Shown here: positions 1-5,494 of the stretch, one piece after another | How the letters are laid out: each line of letters begins with the position of its first letter | Position numbering within the stretch: the first letter of the stretch is position 1 | From: an uncultured Ignavibacteriales bacterium | GTDB lineage: Bacteria > Bacteroidota > Ignavibacteria > Ignavibacteriales > Ignavibacteriaceae | Assembly (NCBI GenBank): GCA_903915485.1 | Contig: CAIWTC010000671.1 | Span: 1-5,602 of the forward strand | Direction: 5' to 3' | DNA length: 5,602 bases | Notes under the pieces: model-generated | Seen by the model: the letters and a program-made list of their open reading frames with translations, nothing else | What the model was told of the DNA's origin: nothing | Database searches by the model: none | Made by a program: the position numbers and the translations under genes

Positions 1-882
1 AAAATATGCTTTTACTTCATCAGGCACTGTGAATTTTTCTTCGTAGTTCCATCCGAGGTTTTTCTTTGTCAGAAGTATTTCAGCTTCGCCGAGTGCTGAG
101 CCATGAACTTCCGCGGTCCCCTGTTTATTAGGGCTTCCGAAACCAATATTTGTTTTGGTAATAATTAATGATGGTCTAGGGTCATTCTTACATGCTGCGA
201 CTGCTCTTTCAATTTGAGCAAGGTCATTCACATCAGAAATGCTTTCGATGTGCCAGTTGTAAGATTCAAAACGCATTTTTGTATTATCTGTAAATGCGCA
301 TGAAGTACTGCCTTCAATTGTTATTCCGTTATCATCATAGAATAAAATTAATTTACCTAACTGTAAGTGTCCGGCTAATGATGCTGCTTCATGAGAAACA
401 CCTTCCATCAAATCACCATCGCTGCAAATTCCATAAATGTAGTGGTCAAGAATTTGGATGTCTTCTTTATTGAAAGTTGCCGCTAAATATTCATGTGCTA
501 TAGCCATACCGATTGCATTAGCAAATCCTTGTCCAAGAGGCCCGGTTGTTGTTTCAACGCCAGGGGTGTGACCAAATTCAGGGTGTCCGGGGGTAAGGCT
601 TCCCCACTGTCTGAAATTTTTAATATCATCCAAAGAAACACCATAACCTGAAAGATGTAAAATGCTGTATAGTAGCATTGAACCATGTCCTGCTGAGAGA
701 ACAAATCGGTCTCTGTTGAGCCATTTAGGATTTTTTGGATTGTGTTTCATTAATTTTGAATAAAGGCTGAAGGCAATCGGTGCGCAGCCCATTGGCATAC
801 CCGGATGTCCGCAGGTTGCTTTCTGCACCGCATCAACGGTCAGAGTTCTGATAGTATTAATTGATAATTGTTCTACTTGCAT
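1..882 (-). CDS. tkt: Transketolase, N-terminal 294 residues (cut by left edge)
   Basis: Transketolase is a thiamine diphosphate enzyme that moves two-carbon ketol units between sugar phosphates in the non-oxidative pentose phosphate pathway, in the cytoplasm. The frame is open from the ATG at 882 to base 1 with no stop, giving 294 of roughly 660-690 expected residues. The visible part is the pyrophosphate-binding domain. It has CGHPG with His26, the SAGHGSM block with His66, GPLGQG at 114-119, and the ThDP/Mg motif starting at D155-G-D and ending at N185 in FYDDN. These residues fall at the same numbers as in E. coli TktA as I recall it. The later GFGSPNKQGT and HGSALGEAE blocks are those of full-length transketolase. 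The start is supported by an AGGAG site at 893-889, six bases upstream. The gene follows the YhcH-family gene after 17 bases, so the two are probably co-transcribed. Nothing looks damaged. Confidence 0.96.
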   Translation of the reverse strand, partial: MQVEQLSINTIRTLTVDAVQKATCGHPGMPMGCAPIAFSLYSKLMKHNPKNPKWLNRDRFVLSAGHGSMLLYSILHLSGYGVSLDDIKNFRQWGSLTPGHPEFGHTPGVETTTGPLGQGFANAIGMAIAHEYLAATFNKEDIQILDHYIYGICSDGDLMEGVSHEAASLAGHLQLGKLILFYDDNGITIEGSTSCAFTDNTKMRFESYNWHIESISDVNDLAQIERAVAACKNDPRPSLIITKTNIGFGSPNKQGTAEVHGSALGEAEILLTKKNLGWNYEEKFTVPDEVKAYF

Positions 883-899
883 TATATGCTCCTATAATA

Positions 900-1349
900 T
901 TATTTTATTTTTATTTTAATTACTGCTTTATGAATAAGTCCTTCACCGACCATTGGTGCATGTGCATCATCAGGGAAGAAAATTGCAAAACACTCAGGCT
1001 TCAGAGAGAAAAATGTCTGAGGTTCATCTTTAAAAAATTCGATGTCCTTATCGGCATCATAAACTTTGTCAACTGATTTACAGTCAGAGTGGGATTTCCA
1101 TCCAATCTGCTCATTGCCTGCAATCAGGAATTGTATATCAGCATACTTTTGATGCGCTTCAAGTTTTGCTGAAGATTTGGCTTTTCCTTCTTTGTTCGTA
1201 AACATCACGAACAAGTCTTCGCCTTCAATTTCAAATTTTTCAAGAGGCATTTCGGTGAGTTTATTAATCACCAAATATTTAAATGCTTTTTCAAACTTCG
1301 GATGAAGTTGATAATACTTTTTAGCATTCTCTATTTTGTCAAATATCAT
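900..1349 (-). CDS. YhcH/YjgK/YiaL family protein
   Basis: This 149-residue cupin-like protein belongs to the YhcH/YjgK/YiaL family (DUF386, related to EbgC). Members are small metal-binding beta-barrel proteins found with sialic acid, uronate and other sugar-acid catabolic genes. Their exact reaction is poorly settled; isomerase or anomerase roles have been proposed. The family signature is clear: L-E-A-H-x-K-Y-A-D-I-Q at 63-73 (candidate ligands Glu64, His66, Asp71) and F-P-D-D-A-H-A-P at 125-132 (His130). The N-terminus MIFDKIENAKKYY is typical, the length is usual for the family, and the end is a short lysine-rich IKIKIK tail. There is no signal peptide, so it should be cytoplasmic. The Shine-Dalgarno is weak (purine-rich GAGAGA upstream of 1349). 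It sits directly ahead of tkt and downstream of a uronate operon, which suits a role in sugar-acid handling. Family assignment is firm; function is not. Confidence 0.9.
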   Translation of the reverse strand: MIFDKIENAKKYYQLHPKFEKAFKYLVINKLTEMPLEKFEIEGEDLFVMFTNKEGKAKSSAKLEAHQKYADIQFLIAGNEQIGWKSHSDCKSVDKVYDADKDIEFFKDEPQTFFSLKPECFAIFFPDDAHAPMVGEGLIHKAVIKIKIK

Positions 1350-1394
1350 TATCGTCTCTCTAACTTTCTATCAAACTTATTCTGTATATTTTAC

Positions 1395-1431
1395 ATGATT
1401 TTCTGAATCATATTATTTCACAATTATGTGA
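1395..1431 (-). promoter_or_regulatory. Possible operator/promoter region of yhcH-tkt (two inverted repeats)
   Basis: Two short inverted repeats lie 46-82 bases before the yhcH-like start codon. One is ATGATT-N5-AATCAT at 1395-1411, a perfect 6-base repeat. The other is TCACA-N4-TGTGA at 1418-1431. Either could be a dimeric repressor or activator site. The TAAGTTTG words at 1442-1435 and 1379-1372 could be Bacteroidota-type -7 boxes. The two repeats and both words fall in the spacer where a promoter is expected. In AT-rich DNA repeats this short can arise by chance, so this is a candidate only. Confidence 0.25.
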
Positions 1432-1483
1432 TTTCAAACTTATTTAAACACTCTGAAAAAAGATGTTGTCACATTAGGGTATT

Positions 1484-1548
1484 AAACCGTTGAAACGGTT
1501 TTCAGATACTCTGATTTTTACTCAACTTCACCTCGATAAATCGAGGTG
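1484..1548. repeat. Cluster of three short hairpins, REP-like
   Basis: Three perfect stem-loops follow each other. The first is an 8-base stem, AAACCGTT/AACGGTTT, around a two-base centre (1484-1501). The second is a 4-base stem, CAGA/TCTG, with a 3-base loop (1503-1513). The third is an 8-base stem, CACCTCGA/TCGAGGTG, with loop TAAA (1529-1548). No T-run follows on either strand, so they are poor intrinsic terminators. Paired small palindromes with different stem sequences in a gene-free spacer resemble the REP/REPIN elements mobilised by RAYT (IS200-like) transposases. The comparison is from memory, and copy number cannot be seen in this window. They could instead be a structured leader or a small RNA. 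Confidence 0.45.
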
Positions 1549-1601
1549 TTAATGAGAAGAAAATCTTCTGAAACATATTCTCATATATTTTTGAAAACAA
1601 C

Positions 1602-1635
1602 AAATGTCCGGAAGAAAATTTCCCTCCGGACATTT
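1602..1635 (-). terminator. Hairpin terminator after the HAD gene
   Basis: A perfect 11-base stem (1602-1612 with 1625-1635, core AAATGTCCGG/CCGGACATTT) encloses a 12-base loop. It begins 21 bases beyond the HAD stop codon. On the minus strand the stem is followed by GTTGTTTTC, a broken T-tract, and on the plus strand by no T-run. This suits a rho-independent terminator for the uronate operon, read leftwards. The imperfect T-tract means it may be leaky or act mainly to protect the 3' end. Confidence 0.65.
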
Positions 1636-1656
1636 AGTAATTCGTTTAAGCCGGAA

Positions 1657-2544
1657 TTAAAGTTTCCAACTAGGATTCTCCGGAAGATATGCGTCAAACT
1701 CATCGATGAGTTTTTGTTCATATTCTCCTTCGTAAGTTCCAGCAAAGAATCTGTCTAGTGCTTCGCTATAGAATCTTTCCCATGATGCATCTTCATGTCC
1801 CGGGTTAATAGGATAGAAAAGTACACCATTTGATTTTGCAGCGCTGAAGTCGCCGGGGGCATCACCAATCATAAGAATTTTATTATCGGGATACTTACCT
1901 TTTGCAGCATATTTCAGATGCTCAGTCTTTGTGCCGTATTCCTGACCACAGATTACATGGACAAAAGAATCGATGTTATGTTCTTTCCATTCTCTTTCCA
2001 ATGCTTCACCGGGGGTCTGTGATACGACTAACAAGTCTGCTTTAGCGCTCATCTTCTGAAGACTTTCAGCAACAAACGGGAAAGGAGGTATATCAAAGAC
2101 TAATTCTTCAATAACTTTGTTAACTTCTTTAGACCATCCCAAAGTTGCCGTTATGACAGCATCATTTGCTTCTGCTTCATACTTAACTAAGGTAGGATTG
2201 CCAAGTTTGCTTTCCTTATTGGTCCATTCAAGAACTGAAGCCAAATCCATAATTTCGGCACGGCGTGCTTTAACTTCAGGACGGGCAGCAAGCAGTTCCA
2301 TTGCTCTGAGAAGCGCTTTGAATCTGTTGATACCACGGGTCTTTGAATACAAGTTTACAAATTCCCATGTTTCGCGGGCATACTTAGAAACTTTCTGTAA
2401 GTGAAAGTGTTTTACGAATGCAGGACAGAAACATTCCTTCTGCTTAATTTCCATAGTATCAAAAACGCAACCATCTGAATCAATTCCGATAAAGAATTCT
2501 TTTGTAGGCTGTAATTTTTCTAATACTTGTTTTGGGTTATCCAT
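1657..2544 (-). CDS. HAD-superfamily hydrolase, large cap, unknown substrate
   Basis: This 295-residue protein of the haloacid dehalogenase superfamily is probably a cytoplasmic phosphatase. Motif I is D-S-D-G-C-V-F-D at 22-29 (nucleophile Asp22, general acid Asp24). Motif II is V-V-S-Q-T (Ser175), motif III is Lys206 in YGTKTEH, and motif IV is G-D-A-P-G-D at 227-232, so the catalytic set is complete. Between motifs I and II lie about 145 residues, much of it predicted-helical by eye, consistent with a large C1 cap that chooses the substrate. After motif IV is an aromatic and acidic tail of about 60 residues ending in NPSWKL. There is no signal peptide. Its ATG follows AAAGGA (2559-2554) at nine bases, and that site lies just past the stop of the upstream PfkA-like gene, 18 bases away, so the two are almost certainly co-expressed. 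It is the last gene before a hairpin terminator. The superfamily is certain; I cannot name a substrate. Confidence 0.88.
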   Translation of the reverse strand: MDNPKQVLEKLQPTKEFFIGIDSDGCVFDTMEIKQKECFCPAFVKHFHLQKVSKYARETWEFVNLYSKTRGINRFKALLRAMELLAARPEVKARRAEIMDLASVLEWTNKESKLGNPTLVKYEAEANDAVITATLGWSKEVNKVIEELVFDIPPFPFVAESLQKMSAKADLLVVSQTPGEALEREWKEHNIDSFVHVICGQEYGTKTEHLKYAAKGKYPDNKILMIGDAPGDFSAAKSNGVLFYPINPGHEDASWERFYSEALDRFFAGTYEGEYEQKLIDEFDAYLPENPSWKL

Positions 2545-2562
2545 CTATATTATTCCTTTCGA

Positions 2563-3843
2563 TTATTTTGCTTCAGGTGTGTAATCAGGTAATTTTTTCT
2601 CTGCAAAGATTGGTTTAATCTGTGCAAAACGCTGACGGCCGTTAATCATAGGAACGGAAACCCAGTCCTCGCCTATTAATGGTCTGACATAATTCAAGAA
2701 TTCGTCAGTAACATCAATACGGTTTGGAGCAATCCATTTTTCAGGGAAGAATCTCTCTGAAAGAGCAACTTTTTGAAGAGGAACTTTATCATATTTAACA
2801 GTGTAAATAAGACCCGGTTCTCTTAAGATTGTAGCCATCCATCCATTACCATCTTTCATAGCAACTTCAACTGCTTTTTGACCTACTTTGTATGCTTCAT
2901 CTAAATCGACAGTTGAGGCATATATCATAGTATCGCGCTGATCAGTTCCGCTTACCTGTCCTCTTGCAGCACCTTTAGCTTTAATGCCTGTTTCATTCAA
3001 GTAGTTAACTACTTTCTGGAAAACTGACATCTTGCTTGAACCGAATGAGGTATGACCGAAAGCATCTTTAACTTCTCCGACGCTTCCTGCATCAAATCCT
3101 TCACTGATGACGACTATACAGCGGCCATCTCTAACTAATTGATCATTAACATTATCTGCTAAGTTTTCAAGTGTAACATTTGATTCAGTCATATAAATCT
3201 GTAAAGGCATTTCCCTCTTTGGGTCAGCCAATCTTGCGGCGGCAGGAATATAACCAATTTTTCTTCCCATTGCCTGTAGTACTAAGACAGGATCTGCAGG
3301 AGATGAACCACGGTTCTCTTCTTCAGCGCACTGTACAATATGCGACCAATAACGGGCAACGCTTCCGTATCCCGGGGTATGATCGATTAACTTAAATTCA
3401 CTGTCACCGACATCGTTATCGATTGTCTTGGGGACACCTGTTGCAACAAGTTCAATTCCACTCTCACTTGCTAATTCACTAACTTTAAAAGCAGTATGCT
3501 GAGAATCATTTCCTCCAATATAGAAGAAGTATCCTACATCATGTGCTTTGATGACTTCCATAACTCTTGCAAAATCTTTAACCTGCTTATCTTTAAGTTT
3601 ATACCGGCAGGTTCCGATACTGCCTGCAGCAGGAGTTGTTCTCAAGAGTGCAATTTCTTCTTCAGACTGAGCACTTAAATCCAAGAGTTCTTCTTTAAGA
3701 ACACCTTCGATGCCATGCCAACCTGCATATACTTTCCCGAATACATCAGGAAACTGCTTGCATGTTTCAACAATACCGCGCAGAGAGTTATTAATTACCG
3801 GGGAGGGTCCACCCGATTGTGCTACTATTACATTTTTTGCCAT
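2563..3843 (-). CDS. PfkA-family phosphotransferase, PPi-type signature, divergent substrate site
   Basis: This 426-residue phosphofructokinase-family protein opens with the VAQSGGPSPVIN nucleotide/pyrophosphate loop. E. coli PfkA has GGDG and PGTIDND; here there is GGND (110-113) and PKTIDND (138-144). Asp113 in place of Gly104 and Lys139 in place of Gly124 are the accepted marks of pyrophosphate rather than ATP use. Catalytic Asp142, Arg80 in GTCRYK, MGR (192-194) and Glu248 in SEG are kept. The block matching E. coli GHIQRGG reads ARGQVSGTD (293-301), so the arginine that binds the 6-phosphate is not evident. The position matching Arg243 seems to be lysine, and the usual E before MGR is replaced (LQAMGR). 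AAAAGG at 3854-3849 lies five bases before the ATG. It sits between the SDR gene and the HAD gene. It would ordinarily be annotated as PPi-dependent 6-phosphofructokinase, but the sugar-site changes and uronate context leave the substrate open. Confidence 0.85.
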   Translation of the reverse strand: MAKNVIVAQSGGPSPVINNSLRGIVETCKQFPDVFGKVYAGWHGIEGVLKEELLDLSAQSEEEIALLRTTPAAGSIGTCRYKLKDKQVKDFARVMEVIKAHDVGYFFYIGGNDSQHTAFKVSELASESGIELVATGVPKTIDNDVGDSEFKLIDHTPGYGSVARYWSHIVQCAEEENRGSSPADPVLVLQAMGRKIGYIPAAARLADPKREMPLQIYMTESNVTLENLADNVNDQLVRDGRCIVVISEGFDAGSVGEVKDAFGHTSFGSSKMSVFQKVVNYLNETGIKAKGAARGQVSGTDQRDTMIYASTVDLDEAYKVGQKAVEVAMKDGNGWMATILREPGLIYTVKYDKVPLQKVALSERFFPEKWIAPNRIDVTDEFLNYVRPLIGEDWVSVPMINGRQRFAQIKPIFAEKKLPDYTPEAK

Positions 3844-3877
3844 ATTGACCTTTTCTCGTTTATATTATGATTATAAG

Positions 3878-4726
3878 TTATACACCGCTAAATGAATTGA
3901 ATCCTCCGTCAACAGGGATAATAACACCTGTTACGAATTTTGATAAATCAGAAAGGAGATAAAGTACCGTTCCAATTAATTCTTCAGGCTCTCCAAACCT
4001 TGCCATAGGGGTATTATAAATAATCCTTTCAGCTCTTGGAGTATATTTGCCTGTTTCTTTATCAATGAGTAAAAATCTGTTTTGATCTGACATAAAAAAT
4101 CCAGGAGCAACTGCATTAACACGAATGTTAATTTTTGCGAAGTGAACTGCTAACCATTCGGTTAAGTTATTGATTCCGGCTTTAGCTGCTGAATATGCAG
4201 GGATTTTTGTCAAAGGACGATAAGAATTCATTGAGGAGATATTAAGTATTGAGCCTCCCCTACCAGCCATATCTTCTGAGAATACCATTGTAGGAAGAAC
4301 GGTTCCTAAAAAGTTTAAGTCGAAAACTTTTCTAAAACCTTCGATATCAAGACCGAAGAAGCCTTTGGAAAGTTCACCCATGTTATCCTCTGAGAGAAAT
4401 TCTAACTGAGTTGTTGCTGTCGGTGCATTTCCGCCCGCGGCATTAATAAGGATATCAATTTTTCCAAGTTCCTTATTGATAATTTCTTTTGCCTGTTGAA
4501 GAATTGCTTTATCCAAAACATTGGCGAAAACTCCGATTACTTCACCGCCTGTTTTTAAGCGTAAAGCCTCTGCAACTTCATCACTCTTTTCCTTATTAAA
4601 ATCAGCGATAGCAACTCTTACACCTGCTTCTGCCAATCCCTCAGCTAATGAAGTACCAATGATGCCTGCACCACCGGTGATAACGCAAACTTTACCTTTT
4701 AAATCATCTAATGAATATTTGCTCAT
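3878..4726 (-). CDS. uxuB: SDR-family D-mannonate oxidoreductase (fructuronate reductase)
   Basis: This 282-residue short-chain dehydrogenase probably reduces D-fructuronate to D-mannonate with NADH in glucuronate breakdown. The Rossmann motif is TGGAGIIG at 17-24. Asp42 at the end of the second strand favours NAD(H) over NADP(H). NAAG is at 95-98, and the catalytic set is Asn138, Ser165, Tyr178 and Lys182. After NAAG comes an extra segment beginning GGNAPTATT and running to about residue 127. The C-terminus is VPVDGGF-type and ends NSFSGV. That insert, FLGTVLPT, and the TPRAE...NTPMARFGEPEEL stretch match my memory of the SDR-type D-mannonate oxidoreductases such as B. subtilis YjmF. The unrelated E. 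coli UxuB is longer. KduD is an alternative SDR for a gene near kduI, but it is about 250 residues and lacks the insert. The ATG lies 12 bases past the eda stop, with a purine-rich GGAAA ahead, so the two are translationally close. The SDR family is certain; the substrate is likely but inferred. Confidence 0.82.
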   Translation of the reverse strand: MSKYSLDDLKGKVCVITGGAGIIGTSLAEGLAEAGVRVAIADFNKEKSDEVAEALRLKTGGEVIGVFANVLDKAILQQAKEIINKELGKIDILINAAGGNAPTATTQLEFLSEDNMGELSKGFFGLDIEGFRKVFDLNFLGTVLPTMVFSEDMAGRGGSILNISSMNSYRPLTKIPAYSAAKAGINNLTEWLAVHFAKINIRVNAVAPGFFMSDQNRFLLIDKETGKYTPRAERIIYNTPMARFGEPEELIGTVLYLLSDLSKFVTGVIIPVDGGFNSFSGV

Positions 4727-4738
4727 ATTATTTCCATT

Positions 4739-5380
4739 TTATTTAACATTATTAATACTTGCCATTATTGCTTTGGCATTTTCTGTAAGTTTTTTAAAAT
4801 CTTTATTCTCAATTGCTGATTTTTCCAGTAATGCTGCTCCTAACCCAACTGCACACGCACCAACCTTAATCCATTCACCTGCATTAGTTAAAGTAACTCC
4901 GCCCGTAGGCATCATTCTTATGTGAGGCATAGGGGCTAAGACTCCTTTGAAAAATGACATTCCAAGTACATCAGCAGGAAAAACCTTAATGACATCTGCA
5001 CCTGCTTCGTATGCAGTCTGAATTTCTGTCGGGGTAAAACATCCCGGCATAGCAGGAATATCATACTCATGTGCTTTTTCGATGATTTCTTTTTTGAATA
5101 TCGGACTAACAACAAATCGTGCACCTGCTTTGATTGCTGCTTCAGCATCTTTAGGGTTCAGAACAGTACCCACTCCGACTAGAACATCTTTTTTATTTTG
5201 CTTAACAAAATCTTCAATTAATTGTATTGCGTTCGGTACTCTTAATGTAATTTCCATAACTGAAATTCCACCTTCAAGCAATGCATCAACAACACTTACC
5301 AATGTATCAAGCTCTTTGATTGCGATGACTGCTACAGCTTTGCGTTTAGTAATTTCATTTACGATTGATTCACGGGACAT
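4739..5380 (-). CDS. eda: 2-keto-3-deoxy-6-phosphogluconate (KDPG) aldolase
   Basis: This class I aldolase cleaves KDPG to pyruvate and glyceraldehyde 3-phosphate, the last step of the uronate and Entner-Doudoroff routes. At 213 residues it has the usual length. The active site is complete: Glu43 and Arg47 in MEITLR, GVGTVL at 69-74, Ser92-Pro93, the MPGCFTPTE block (111-119), the Schiff-base Lys132 in VIKVFPA, and PTGGV near residues 158-162. The positions are offset by one or two from E. coli Eda as I recall it (Glu45, Arg49, Lys133). Some family members also act on 4-hydroxy-2-oxoglutarate or on the galactonate epimer, which the sequence alone cannot exclude. The ribosome-binding site is weak (TAAGAAAAAT before the ATG). 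It lies 114 bases after kduI and 12 bases before the SDR gene, so it belongs to a uronate operon. No KDG kinase, which should make its substrate, is in the window. Confidence 0.95.
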   Translation of the reverse strand: MSRESIVNEITKRKAVAVIAIKELDTLVSVVDALLEGGISVMEITLRVPNAIQLIEDFVKQNKKDVLVGVGTVLNPKDAEAAIKAGARFVVSPIFKKEIIEKAHEYDIPAMPGCFTPTEIQTAYEAGADVIKVFPADVLGMSFFKGVLAPMPHIRMMPTGGVTLTNAGEWIKVGACAVGLGAALLEKSAIENKDFKKLTENAKAIMASINNVK

Positions 5381-5398
5381 ATTTTTCTTAGTATTTCT

Positions 5399-5427
5399 TT
5401 AATATTTAATAATTTATATTTCGACAA
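5399..5427 (-). promoter_or_regulatory. Weak candidate sigma70-type promoter for eda
   Basis: On the minus strand TTGTCG (5427-5422) and TATTAA (5404-5399) are separated by 17 bases, each matching four of six consensus positions. Transcription would begin near 5392 and leave only a very short leader before the eda ATG at 5380. The surrounding DNA is so AT-rich that chance matches are likely, and eda may instead be read from a promoter upstream of kduI. Confidence 0.2.
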
Positions 5428-5466
5428 TTAAGTTATCACCGAACAGAAAAGTGTTTATTAATCCTT

Positions 5467-5494
5467 TTCATAATTCATAACTAATAACTCATAA
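5467..5494 (-). repeat. Four tandem heptamers, TTATGAR type
   Basis: Directly after the kduI stop codon the minus strand carries four consecutive 7-base units: TTATGAG, TTATTAG, TTATGAA, TTATGAA. Three of the four fit TTATGAR, and one has a single change. The array is followed by AAGG. It has no dyad symmetry strong enough to be a terminator. Similar runs of TTATGAA/TTATGAG occur, to my recollection, in spacers of Bacteroidota, Chlorobiota and cyanobacteria. Its role here is unknown. Confidence 0.7.

Larger units (their letters stand above)
1350..1656. other. 307-base gene-free spacer between HAD gene and yhcH-like gene
   Basis: No convincing gene lies here. A short plus-strand open frame from 1546 runs mainly antisense through the HAD gene and has no family resemblance. 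In order from the right, the region holds a terminator-like hairpin (1602-1635), a cluster of three small hairpins (1484-1548), and an AT-rich stretch with two short inverted repeats (1395-1431) leading to the yhcH-like start. The 11-base word AATAAGTTTGA occurs twice on the minus strand (1444-1434 and 1381-1371), 63 bases apart. Each copy contains TAAGTTTG, which fits the Bacteroidota -7 element TAnnTTTG, although I see no matching TTTG at the usual upstream distance. The spacer probably separates two transcription units and contains the yhcH-tkt promoter. Confidence 0.6.

Noticed and set aside
1..882. Split transketolase (separate N-terminal subunit gene)
   Set aside because: The frame does not stop in the window, and the SPNKQGT and HGSALGEAE blocks are those of full-length transketolase. 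A split gene cannot be fully excluded because the left edge cuts the gene.
1418..1431. CRP-type site (TGTGA and TCACA halves)
   Set aside because: The halves are in the opposite order, with a four-base spacer (TCACA-N4-TGTGA), so it is not a CRP site; kept only as a generic inverted repeat.
1484..1548. CRISPR array or tandem terminators
   Set aside because: The stems differ in sequence and there is no repeat-spacer periodicity; no T-runs follow the stems on either strand.
1546..1758. Plus-strand open frame of 70 codons starting in the spacer
   Set aside because: It overlaps the hairpin cluster, the terminator stem and the HAD 3' end; the predicted protein is low-complexity and basic with no recognisable fold.
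2117..2404. Plus-strand open frame of 95 codons
   Set aside because: It is wholly antisense to the cap region of the HAD gene, with no supporting motif or ribosome-binding site.
2563..3843. ATP-dependent 6-phosphofructokinase
   Set aside because: The Gly residues typical of ATP use (E. coli 104 and 124) are replaced by Asp113 and Lys139.
3844..3877. Regulatory element in the 34-base gap between the SDR and PfkA-like genes
   Set aside because: Apart from the AAAAGG ribosome-binding site there is no inverted repeat or promoter-like pair in it.
3878..4726. SDR gene as KduD
   Set aside because: KduD is about 250 residues and lacks the GGN...ATT insert; the C-terminus and the TPRAE region fit D-mannonate oxidoreductase better.
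4521..4925. Plus-strand open frame of 134 codons
   Set aside because: It is antisense to the SDR and eda genes, whose motifs are complete; its composition is that of a reverse-complement shadow, with no family resemblance.
5401..5420. AT-rich palindrome upstream of eda
   Set aside because: The apparent symmetry does not hold when the reverse complement is compared base by base; it is AT-rich background.
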